Origin: Sipunculus nudus
Taxonomy: Eukaryota > Annelida > Sipuncula > Golfingiida > Sipunculidae
DNA length: 64,000 nt
Reading direction: 5' to 3'
Assembly (NCBI GenBank): GCA_026874595.1
Contig: CM049318.1
Coordinates: 755,241 to 819,240, forward strand
Position 1 is the stretch's first letter. Every line of letters begins with the position of its first letter. Below the pieces are notes generated by a model that saw only the letters and a list, made by a program, of their open reading frames with translations, was not told the origin of the DNA and did not search any database. The position numbers were made by a program, and so were the translations under genes. Positions 1-11,099 of the stretch are shown here, one piece after another.

Positions 1-1878
1 GGTCTGTCATACACTGGATGGTTAATTAACTGTGGATGAACGTGTGCCTCCGATAATAACTGCCTGGGGTTCCTTTCCACAGGCGGCGTCTGTCATACAC
101 TGGATTGTTAATACACTATTGAAGAACGCGTGCCTCAGATAATAACTGCCTGGGGCTCCTTTACACAGGCGGGGTCTGACATACTCTGGAAGGTTAATAC
201 ACTGTAGAAGAACGTGTGCCTCAAATGATAACTGCCTGGGGTTCCTTTACACAGGAGGGGTCTGTCATACACTGGATAGTTATTTAACCGTGGAACAACG
301 CAGCCGCAGATATTTGCCTGGGATTCCTTTACACAGGCGGAGTCTGTCATACACTGTGAGGTTTATAGACTGTGGAAGAACGCTTGCCGCAGGTAATAAC
401 TGCTTGGGATTCCTTTCCACAGGCGGGGTCTGTCATACACTGGATGGTTAATACACTATGGAAGAACGCGGGCCTCAGATAATAACTGCCTGGGGCTCCT
501 TTACACAGGCGGGGTCTGACATACACTGTGAGGTTTATAGACTGTGGAAGAACGCCTGCCGCAGATAATAACTGCCTAGGGTTCCTTTACACAGGCGGAG
601 TCTGTCATACACTGTGAGGTTTATAGACTGTGGAAGAACGCTTACCGCAGATAATAACTGCCTGGGTTTCCTTTACACAGGCAGGATCTGTCATATACTA
701 GATGGTTAATACACTGTGGAAGAACGTGTGCCTCAAAAAATAACTGCCTGGGGTTCCTTTACACAGGCTGAGTCTGTCATACACTTGATGGTTATTAACT
801 TTGGAAGAACGTGTGTCTCAGATAATAACTGCCTGGGGTTCCTTTAAACAGGCGGGGTCTGTCATACACTGGATGGTTAATACACTGTGGAAGAACGCGT
901 GCCGCAGATAATAAATGCCTGGGGTTCCTTTGCACAGGAGGGGTCTGTCAAACACTGGATAGTTATTTAACGGTAGAAGAACGCGTGCCGCAGGTAATAA
1001 CTGCCTGGGATTCCTTTCCACAGGCGGGGTCTGTCATACACTGGATGGTTAATACACTATGGAAAACGCGTGCCTCAGATAATAACTGCCTGGAGCTCCT
1101 TTACACAGGCGGGGTCTGTCATACACTGGATGGTTAATACACTATGGAAGAACGCGTGCCTCAGATAATAACTGCCTGGGGCTCCTTTACACAGGCGGGG
1201 TCTGTCATACACTGGATGGTTAATACACTATGGAAGAACGTGTGTCTCAGATAACAACTGCCTGGGGTTCCTTTAAACAGGCGGGGTCTGTCATACACTT
1301 GATGGTTAATACACTGTGGAAGAACGCGAGCCGCAGATAATAACTGCCTGGGGTTCCTTTACACAGGAGGGGTCTGTCATACACTGGATAGTTATTTAAC
1401 CGTGGAAGAACGTGTGCCTCAGATAATAACTGCCTGGGATTCCTTTACACAGACGGAGTCTGTCATACACTGTGAGGTTTATAGACTGTGGAAGAACGCG
1501 TGCCGCATATAATAACTGCCTGGGGTTCCTTTACACAGGCAGGATCTGTCATATACTAGATGGTTAATACATTGTGGAAGAACGTGTGCCTCAAATGATA
1601 ACTGCCTGGGGTTCCTTTACCCAGGCTGAGTCTGTCATACACTTGATGGTTATTAACTGTGGAAGAACGTGTGTCTCAGATAATAACTGCCTGGGGTTCC
1701 TTTACACAGGCGGGGTCTGTCATACACTGGATGATTAATACACTGTGGAAGAACGCGTGCCTCAGATAATATCTGCCTGGGGTTCCTTTACACAGGCGGA
1801 GTCTGTCATACACTTGATGGGTATTAACTGTGGAAGAACGTGTGTCTCAGATAATAACTGCCTGGGGTTCCTTTACAC

Positions 1879-1894
1879 GGGGGGGGGGGGGGGG
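1879..1894 (+). repeat. Poly-G tract, locus P1 in A1 (G16)
   Basis: Pure G16 following TTTACAC and replacing the usual AGGCGGGG before TCTGTC. Positional counterparts are 8092-8109, 24011-24027, 31325-31343, 39481-39501, 45706-45720, 51833-51846, 54853-54867 and 60891-60906. Confidence 0.9.
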
Positions 1895-2314
1895 TCTGTC
1901 ATACACTGGATGGTTAATACACTATGGAAGAACGCGTGCCTCAGATAATAACTGCCTGGGGTTCCTTTACACAGGCAGGATCTGTCATATACTAGATGGT
2001 TAATACACTGTGGAAGAACGTGTGCCTCAAATGATAACTGCCTGGGGTTCCTTTACACAGGCTGAGTCTGTCATACACTTGATGGTTATTAACTGTGGAA
2101 GAACGTGTGTCTCAGATAATAACTGCCTGGGGTTCCTTTAAACAGGCGGGGTCTGTCATACACTGGATGGTTAATACACTGTGGAAGAACGCGTGCCTCA
2201 GATAATATCTGCCTGGGGTTCCTTTACACAGGCGTAGTCTGTCATACACTTGATGGTTATTAACTGTGGAAGAACGTGTGTCTCAGATAATAACTGCCTG
2301 GGGTTCCTTTACAC

Positions 2315-2330
2315 GGGGGGGGGGGGGGGG
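2315..2330 (+). repeat. Poly-G tract, locus P2 in A1 (G16)
   Basis: Second G tract of the A block, followed by TCTGTCACACACTAG. Counterparts are 8530-8545 (16), 24449-24460 (12), 39922-39938 (17), 46141-46154 (14), 52181-52193 (13), 55288-55298 (11) and 61327-61340 (14). Confidence 0.9.
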
Positions 2331-2749
2331 TCTGTCACACACTAGATGGTTAATACACTGTGGAAGAATGCAGCCGCAGATAATAACTGTCTGGGATTCC
2401 TTTCCACAGGCAGGGTCTGTCATACACTGTGAGGTTTATAGACTGTGGAAGAATGCGTGCCGCAGATAATAACTGCCTGGGGTTCCTTTACACAGGCAGG
2501 ATGTCATATACTGGATAGTTAATTAACCGTGGAATAACGCGTGCCGCAGATAATAACTGCCTGGGGTTCCTTTACACAGGCGGGGTCTGACATTCTCTGG
2601 ATGGTTAATACACTGTGGAAGAACGTGTGCCTCAAATGATAACTGCCTGGGGTTCCTTTACACAGTCGGAGTCCGTCATACACTTGATGGTTATTAACTG
2701 TGGAAGAACGTGTGTCTCAGATAATAACTGCCTGGGGTTCCTTTACACA

Positions 2750-3360
2750 GGGGAGGGGGGGGGGCGGTCTGTCATACACTGGATGATTAATACACTATGG
2801 AAGAACGCGTGCCTCAGATAATAACTGCCTGGGGTTACTTTACACAGGCGGGGTCTGACATACTCTGGATGGTTAATACACTGTGGAAGAACGGGTGCCT
2901 CAGATAATAACTGCCTGGGGTTCCTTTGCACAGGAGGGGTCTGTCATACACTGGATGGTTAATACACTGTGGAAGAATGCAGCCGCAGATAATAACTGCC
3001 TGGGATTCCTTTCCGCAGGCAGGGTCTGTCATACACTGTGAGGTTTATAGACTGTGGAAGAACGCGTGCCGCAGATAATAACTGCCTGGGGTTCCTTTAC
3101 ACAGGCAGGATGTCATATACTGGATAGTTAATTAACCGTGGAAGAACGCGTGCCGCAGATAATAACTACCTGGGGTTCCTTTACACAGGCGGGGTCTGAC
3201 ATTCTCTGGATGGTTAATACACTGTGGAAGAACGTGTGCCTCAAATGATAACTGCCTGGGGTTCCTTTACACAGGCGGAGTCTGTCATACACTTGATGGT
3301 TAATTAACTGTGGAAGAACGTGTGTCTCAGATAATAACTGCCTGGGGTTCCTTTACACAG
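2750..3360. repeat. ~610-bp seven-monomer G-tract subunit in A1
   Basis: Two tracts of the form GGGGA followed by a long G run, at 2750 and 3360, delimit a 610-bp unit of seven monomers. The left tract ends in GCGG and the right one in plain G. The A3 and A4 blocks hold three tracts (24880, 25490, 26101 and 31765, 32377, 32985). A5, A6, A8 and A9 hold two (40358/40971, 46574/47186, 55718/56329, 61760/62370). A7 has one (52613). Confidence 0.87.
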
Positions 3361-4061
3361 GGGAGGGGGGGGGGGTCTGTCATACACTGGATGATAAATA
3401 CACTATGGAAGAACGCGTTCCTCAGATAATAACTGCCTGGGGTTACTTTACACAGGAGGGGTCTGACATACTCTGGATGGTTAATACACTGTGGAAGAAC
3501 GGGTGCCTCAGATAAGAACTGCCTGGGGTTCCTTTGCATAGGAGGGGTCTGTCATACACTGGATAGTTATTTAACCGTGAAAGAACGCGTGCCGCAGGTA
3601 ATAACTGCCTCGGATTCCTTTCCACAGGCGGGGTCTGTCATACACTGGATGGTTAATACACTGTGGAAGAACGCGTGCCGCAGATAATAACTGCCTGGGG
3701 CTCCTTTACACAGGCGGGGTCTGACATACTCTGGAAGGTTAATACACTGTGGAAGAACGCGTGCCGCAGATAATAACTGCCTGGGGTTCCTTTTCACAGG
3801 AGGGGTCTGTCATACACTGGATAGTTATTTAACCGTGGAAGAACGCAGCCGCAGATAATAACTGCCTGGGATTCCTTTCCACAGGCGGGGTCTGTCATAC
3901 ACTGTGAGGTTTATAGACTGCGGAAGAACGTGTGCCGCAGATAATAACTGCTCGGGGTTCCTTAACACAGGCGGGGTCTGTCATACACTGGATGGTTAAA
4001 CACTGTGGAAGAATGTGTGCCTCAGATAATTACTGCCTGGGGTTCCTTTAAATAGGGGGGG

Positions 4062-6210
4062 TGTGTCATACACTGGATAGTTATTAACTGTGGAAGAACG
4101 CGTGCCGCAGATAATACCTGCTTCGGGTTCCTTTACACAGGAGGGGGTCTGTCATACACTGGCTGTTTAATAAAATGTGGAAGAACGCGTGCCTCAGATA
4201 ATAACTGCCTGGGGTTCCTTTACACAGGCTGGGTCTGTCATACACTGGCTGTTTAATAAAATGTGGAAGAACGTGTGCCTCCGATAATAATTGCCTGGGG
4301 TTCCTTTACGCAGGCGGGGTCTCTCATACTCTTGATGGTTAATACACTGTGGAAGAACGTGTGCCTCAGATAATAACTGCCTGGGGTTCCTTTACACAGG
4401 CGGGGTCTAACATACTCTGGATAGTTAATTAACATTTGAAGAACTCGTGCCTCAGATAATAACTGCCTAGGGTTCCTTTACACAGGCGGGGTCTGTCATA
4501 CACTGGATGGCTAGTTCACTGTGGAAGAACGTGTGCCTCAGATAATAACTGCCTGGGGTTCCTTTACACAGGCGGGGTCTGTCATACACTGGATGGCTAA
4601 TTCACTGTGGAAGAACGTGTGCCTCAGATAATAACTGCCTGGGGTTTCTTTTACACAGGCGGGGTCTGACATACTCTGGATGGTTAATTAAAATTTGAAG
4701 AAGGCGTGCCTCAGATAATAACTGCCTGTGGTTCCTTTACACAGGCGGGTTCTATCATACACTGGATGGTTAATTAACTGTGGAAGAACATGTGTCTCAG
4801 ATAATAACTGTCTGGGTTTCTTTTACACAGGCGGGGTCTGACATACTCTGGATGGTTAATTAACATTTGAAGAAGGTGTTCCTCAGATAATAACTGTCCG
4901 TGGTTCCTTTACACAGGAGGGGTCTGTCATACACTGGATAGTTAATTAACTGTGGAAGAACGTGTGCCTCCGATAATAACTGCCTGGGGTTCCTTTACAC
5001 AGGCGGGGTCTGTCATACACTGGATGGTTAATTAACTGTGGAAGAACGTGTGCCTCCGATAATAACTGCCTGGGGTTCCTTTACACAGGCGGGGTCTGTC
5101 ATACACAGGAAAGTTAATTAACTGTGGAAGAACGTGTGCCTCCGATGATAACTGCCTGGGGTTCCTTTACACACGCGGGGTCTGTCATACACAGGAAAGT
5201 TAATTAACTGTGGAAGAACGTGTGCCTCCGATGATAACTGCCTGGGTTTCCTTTACACAGGCGGGGTCTGACATACTCTGGATGGTTAATTAACATTTGA
5301 AGAAGGTGTGCCTCAGATAATAACTGTCCGTGGTTCCTTTACACAGGAGGGGTCTGTCATACACTGGATGGTTAATTGACTGTGGAAGAACGTGTGCCTC
5401 CGATGATAACTGCCTGGGGTTCCTTTACACAGGCGGGGTCTGTCATACACTGGATGGTTAATTAACTGTGGAAGAACGTGTGCCTCCGATAATAACTGCC
5501 TGGGGTTCCTTTACACAGGCAGGGTCTGTCATACACAGGAAAGTTAATTAACTGTGGAAGAACGTGTGCCTCCGATGATAACTGCCTGGGGTTCCTTTAC
5601 ACAGGCGGGGTCTGACATACTCTGGATGGTTAATTAACATTTGAAGAACGCGTGCCTCAGATAATAACTGCCTGGGTTTCTTTTACACAGGCGGGGTCTG
5701 ACATACTCTGGATGCTTAATTAACATTTGAAGAAGGTGTGCCTCAGATAATAACTGTCCGTGGTTCCTTTACACAGGAGGGGTCTGTCATACACTGGATG
5801 GTTAATTAACTGTGGAAGGACGTGTGCCTCCGATGATAACTGCCTGGGGTTCCTTTACACAGGCGGGGTCTGTCATACACAGGAAAGTTAATTAACTGTG
5901 GAAGAACGTGTGCCTCCGATGATAACTGCCTGGGGTTCCTTTACACAGGCGGGGTCTGTCATACACTGGACGGTAAATTAACTATGGAAGAACGTTTGCC
6001 TTCGATAATAACTGCCTGGGGTTCCTTTACACAGGCGATGTCTGTCATACACAGGAAAGTTAATTAACTGTGGAAGAACGTGTGCCTCCGATGATAACTG
6101 CCTGGGGTTCCTTTACACAGGCGGGGTCTGACATACTCTGGATGGTTAATTAACATTTGAAGAAGGTGTGTCTCAGATAATAACTGTCCGTGGTTCCTTT
6201 ACACAGGAGG
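4062..6210. repeat. Satellite block B1 (family B), 2,149 bp
   Basis: Block of 25 family-B monomers. It starts with GTGTCATACACTGGATAG after a G7 run, followed by two monomers with CTGTTTAATAAAATGTGG, then GGCTAGTTCAC / GGCTAATTCAC, then alternating AACATTTGAAGAAGG, AGGAAAGTTAATTAAC and GGATGGTTAATTAAC types with CTCCGAT in place of CTCAGAT. B2 and B5 have exactly the same length and order, so this block was copied as a unit with its flanking A block. Confidence 0.9.
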
Positions 6211-8091
6211 GGTCTGTCATACACTGGATGGTTAATTAACTGTGGATGAACGTGTGCCTCCGATAATAACTGCCTGGGGTTCCTTTCCACAGGCGGCGTC
6301 TGTCATACACTGGATTGTTAATACACTATTGAAGAACGCGTGCCTCAGATAATAACTGCCTGGGGCTCCTTTACACAGGCGGGGTCTGACATACTCTGGA
6401 AGGTTAATACACTGTAGAAGAACGTGTGCCTCAAATGATAACTGCCTGGGGTTCCTTTACACAGGAGGGGTCTGTCATACACTGGATAGTTATTTAACCG
6501 TGGAAGAACGCAGCCGCAGATAATAAATGCCTGGGATTCCTTTACACAGGCGGAGTCTGTCATACACTGTGAGGTTTATAAACTGTGGAAGAACGCTTGC
6601 CGCAGGTAATAACTGCTTGGGATTCCTTTCCACAGGCGGGGTCTGTCATACACTGGATGGTTACTACACTATGGAAGAACGCGGGCCTCAGATAATAACT
6701 GCCTGGGGCTCCTTTACACAGGCGGGGTCTGACATACACTGTGAGGTTTATAGACTGTGGAAGAACGCCTGCCGCAGATAATAACTGCCTAGGGTTCCTT
6801 TACACATGCGGAGTCTGTCATACACTGTGAGGTTTATAGACTGTGGAAGAACGCTTACCGCAGATAATAACTGCCTGGGTTTCCTTTACACAGGCAGGAT
6901 CTGTCATATACTAGATGGTTAATACACTGTGGAAGAACGTGTGCCTCAAAAAATAACTGCCTGGGGTTCCTTTACACAGGCTGAGTCTGTCATACACTTG
7001 ATGGTTATTAACTTTGGAAGAACGTGTGTCTCAGATAATAACTGCCTGGGGTTCCTTTAAACAGGCGGGGTCTGTCATACACTGGATGGTTAATACACTG
7101 TGGAAGAACGCGTGCCGCAGATAATAAATGCCTGGGGTTCCTTTGCACAGGAGGGGTCTGTCAAACTCTGGATAGTTATTTACCGGTAGAAGAACGCGTG
7201 CCGCAGGTAATAACTGCCTGGGATTCCTTTCCACAGGCGGGGTCTGTCATACACTGGATGGTTAATACACTATGGAAAACGCGTGCCTCAGATAATAACT
7301 GCCTGGAGCTCCTTTACACAGGCGGGGTCTGTCATACACTGGATGGTTAATACACTATGGAAGAACGCGTGCCTCAGATAATAACTGCCTGGGGCTCCTT
7401 TACACAGGCGGGGTCTGTCATACACTGGATGGTTAATACACTATGGAAGAACGTGTGTCTCAGATAACAACTGCCTGGGGTTCCTTTAAACAGGCGGGGT
7501 CTGTCATACACTTGATGGTTAATACACTGTGGAAGAACGCGAGCCGCAGATAATAACTGCCTGGGGTTCCTTTACACAGGAGGGGTCTGTCATACACTGG
7601 ATAGTTATTTAACCGTGGAAGAACGTGTGCCTCAGATAATAACTGCCTGGGATTCCTTTACACAGACGGAGTCTGTCATACACTGTGAGGTTTATAGACT
7701 GTGGAGGAACGCGTGCCGCATATAATAACTGCCTGGGGTTCCTTTACACAGGCAGGATCTGTCATATACTAGATGGTTAATACATTGTGGAAGAACGTGT
7801 GCCTCAAATGATAACTGCCTGGGGTTCCTTTACCCAGGCTGAGTCTGTCATACACTTGATGGTTATTAACTGTGGAAGAACGTGTGTCTCAGATAATAAC
7901 TGCCTGGGGTTCCTTTACACAGGCGGGGTCTGTCATACACTGGATGATTAATACACTGTGGAAGAACGCGTGCCTCAGATAATATCTGCCTGGGGTTCCT
8001 TTACACAGGCGGAGTCTGTCATACACTTGATGGGTATTAACTGTGGAAGAACGTGTGTCTCAGATAATAACTGCCTGGGGTTCCTTTACAC

Positions 8092-8109
8092 GGGGGGGGG
8101 GGGGGGGGG
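8092..8109 (+). repeat. Poly-G tract, locus P1 in A2 (G18)
   Basis: Counterpart of 1879-1894, two G longer. Confidence 0.9.
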
Positions 8110-8529
8110 TCTGTCATACACTGGATGGTTAATACACTATGGAAGAACGCGTGCCTCAGATAATAACTGCCTGGGGTTCCTTTACACAGGCAGGATCTGT
8201 CATATACTAGATGGTTAATACACTGTGGAAGAACGTGTGCCTCAAATGATAACTGCCTGGGGTTCCTTTACACAGGCTGAGTCTGTCATACACTTGATGG
8301 TTATTAACTGTGGAAGAACGTGTGTCTCAGATAATAACTGCCTGGGGTTCCTTTAAACAGGCGGGGTCTGTCATACACTGGATGGTTAATACACTGTGGA
8401 AGAACGCGTGCCTCAGATAATATCTGCCTGGGGTTCCTTTACACAGGCGTAGTCTGTCATACACTTGATGGTTATTAACTGTGGAAGAACGTGTGTCTCA
8501 GATAATAACTGCCTGGGGTTCCTTTACAC

Positions 8530-8545
8530 GGGGGGGGGGGGGGGG
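8530..8545 (+). repeat. Poly-G tract, locus P2 in A2 (G16)
   Basis: Counterpart of 2315-2330, same length. Confidence 0.9.
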
Positions 8546-11099
8546 TCTGTCACACACTAGATGGTTAATACACTGTGGAAGAATGCAGCCGCAGATAATA
8601 ACTGTCTGGGATTCCTTTCCACAGGCAGGGTCTGTCATACACTGTGAGGTTTATAGACTGTGGAAGAATGCGTGCCGCAGATAATAACTGCCTGGGGTTC
8701 CTTTACACAGGCAGGATGTCATATACTGGATAGTTAATTAACCGTGGAATAACGCGTGCCGCAGATAATAACTGCCTGGGGTTCCTTTACACAGGCGGGG
8801 TCTGACATTCTCTGGATGGTTAATACACTGTGGAAGAACGTGTGCCTCAAATGATAACTGCCTGGGGTTCCTTTACACAGTCGGAGTCCGTCATACACTT
8901 GATGGTTATTAACTGTGGAAGAACGTGTGTCTCAGATAATAACTGCCTGGGGTTCCTTTACACAGGGGAGGGGGGGGGGGGCGGTCTGTCATACACTGGA
9001 TGATTAATACACTATGGAAGAACGCGTGCCTCAGATAATAACTGCCTGGGGTTACTTTACACAGGCGGGGTCTGACATACTCTGGATGGTTAATACACTG
9101 TGGAAGAACGGGTGCCTCAGATAATAACTGCCTGGGGTTCCTTTGCACAGGAGGGGTCTGTCATACACTGGATGGTTAATACACTGTGGAAGAATGCAGC
9201 CGCAGATAATAACTGCCTGGGATTCCTTTCCGCAGGCAGGGTCTGTCATACACTGTGAGGTTTATAGACTGTGGAAGAACGCGTGCCGCAGATAATAACT
9301 GCCTGGGGTTCCTTTACACAGGCAGGATGTCATATACTGGATAGTTAATTAACCGTGGAAGAACGCGTGCCGCAGATAATAACTACCTGGGGTTCCTTTA
9401 CACAGGCGGGGTCTGACATTCTCTGGATGGTTAATACACTGTGGAAGAACGTGTGTCTCAGATAATAACTGACTGGGGTTCCTTTACACAGGAGGGGTCT
9501 GTCATACACTAGATGGTTATTAACTGTGGAAGAACGTGTGCCTCAGATAATAACTGCCTGGGTTTCCTTTACACAGGAGGGGTCTGTCATACACTAGATG
9601 GTTATCAACTGTGGAAGAACGTGTGCCTCAGATAATAACTGCCTGGGTTTCCTTAACACAGGAGCGGTCTGTCATACACTAGATGGTTATCAACTGTGGA
9701 AGGACGTGTGCCTCAGATAATAACTGCCTGGGGTTCCTTTACACAGGAGGGGTCTGTCATACACTAGATGGTTATCAACTGTGGAAGAACGTGTGCCTCA
9801 GATAATAACTGCCTGGGGTTCCTTTACACAGGAGGGGTCTGTCATACACTAGATGGTTAATACACTGTGGAAGAACGTGTGCCTCAGATAATAACTGACT
9901 GGGTTTCCTTTACACAGGAGTGGTCTGTCATACACTTGATGGTTAATACACTGTGGAAGAACGTGTGCCTCAGATAATAACTGACTGGGGTTCCTTTACA
10001 CAGGAGGGGTCTGTCATACACTAGATGGTTATTAACTGTGGAAGAACGTGTGCCTCAGATAATAACTGCCTGGGTTTCCTTTACACAGGAGGGGTCTGTC
10101 ATACACTAGATTTTTATTAACTTTGGAAGAACGTGTGCCTCAGATAATAACTGCCTGGGTTTCCTTTACACAGGAGGGGTCCGCATACACTAGATGGTTA
10201 TTAACTGTGGAAGAACGTGTGTCTCAGATAATAACTGACTGGGGTTCCTTTACACAGGAGGGGTCTGTCATACACTAGATGGTTATTAACTGTGGAAGAA
10301 CGTGTGCCTCAGATAATAACTGCCTGGGTTTCCTTTACACAGGAGGGGTCTGTAATACACTAGATGGTTAATACACTGTGGAAGAACGTGTGCCTCAGAT
10401 AATAACTGCCTGGGTTTCCTTTACACAGGAGGGGTCAGTCATACACCTGATGGTTAATACACTGTGGAAGAACGTGTGCCTCAGATAATAACCGCCTGGG
10501 GTTCTTTTACACAGGAGGGGTCTGTCATACACTAGATGGTTATTAACTGTGGAAGAACGTGTGCCTCAGATAATAACTGCCTGGGTTTCCTTTACACAGG
10601 AGGGGTCTGTCATACACTAGATGGTTAATACACTGTGGAAGAACGTGTGCCTCAGATAATAACCGACTGGGTTTCCTTTACACAGGAGGGGTCTGTCATA
10701 CACTTGATGGTTATCAACTGTGGAAGAACGTGTGCCTCAGATAATAACTGCCTGGGTTTCCTTTACACAGGAGGGGTCTGTCATACACTAGATGGTTATT
10801 AACTGTGGAAGAACGTGTGCCTCAGATAATAACTGACTGGGGTTCCTTTACACAGGAGGGGTCTGTCATACACTAGATGGTTAATACACTGTGGAAGAAC
10901 GTGTGCCTCAGATAATAACTGACTGGGTTTCCTTTACACAGGAGGGGTCTGTCATACACTTGATGGTTAATACACTGTGGAAGAACGTGTGCCTCAGATA
11001 ATAACCGCCTGGGGTTCCTTTACACAGGAGGGGTCTGTCATACACTAGATGGTTATTAACTGTGGAAGAACATGTGCCTCAGATAATAACTGCCTGGGG

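Larger units (their letters stand above)
1..4061. repeat. Satellite block A1 (family A)
   Basis: Heterogeneous family-A monomers with ACGCGTGCC, GCCGCAG, TGTGAGGTTTATAGAC and TCAAATGATAAC variants. It holds poly-G tracts at 1879-1894, 2315-2330, 2750-2767 and from 3360. Its first bases match 6211, 43824, 49952 and 59181, which are the starts of later A blocks. It ends at a G7 run (4055-4061), where family B begins. A private variant near 294-330 (GGAACAACGCAGCC, then GATATTTGCC) is not seen in the other copies, where the reading is GAAGAACGCAGCC and GATAATAAATGCC. Confidence 0.9.
6211..9450. repeat. Satellite block A2 (family A, truncated)
   Basis: Copy of the first ~3.24 kb of A1 at an offset of about 6,210 bp. 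It is cut short near 9440-9455, where a family-A GTGGAAGAACGTGTG runs directly into family-C monomers. It shares three private substitutions with A7 (7167/50908, 7183/50924 and 7706/51447, all at an offset of 43,741 bp), so A7 is its nearest relative in the window even though it lies over 43 kb away. Confidence 0.88.

Noticed and set aside
4160-4270. AATAAA polyadenylation signals in CTGTTTAATAAAATGTGG monomers
   Set aside because: The hexamer comes from monomer sequence variation and recurs in every B block and in AATAAATGCC A monomers. Nothing upstream suggests a transcript.
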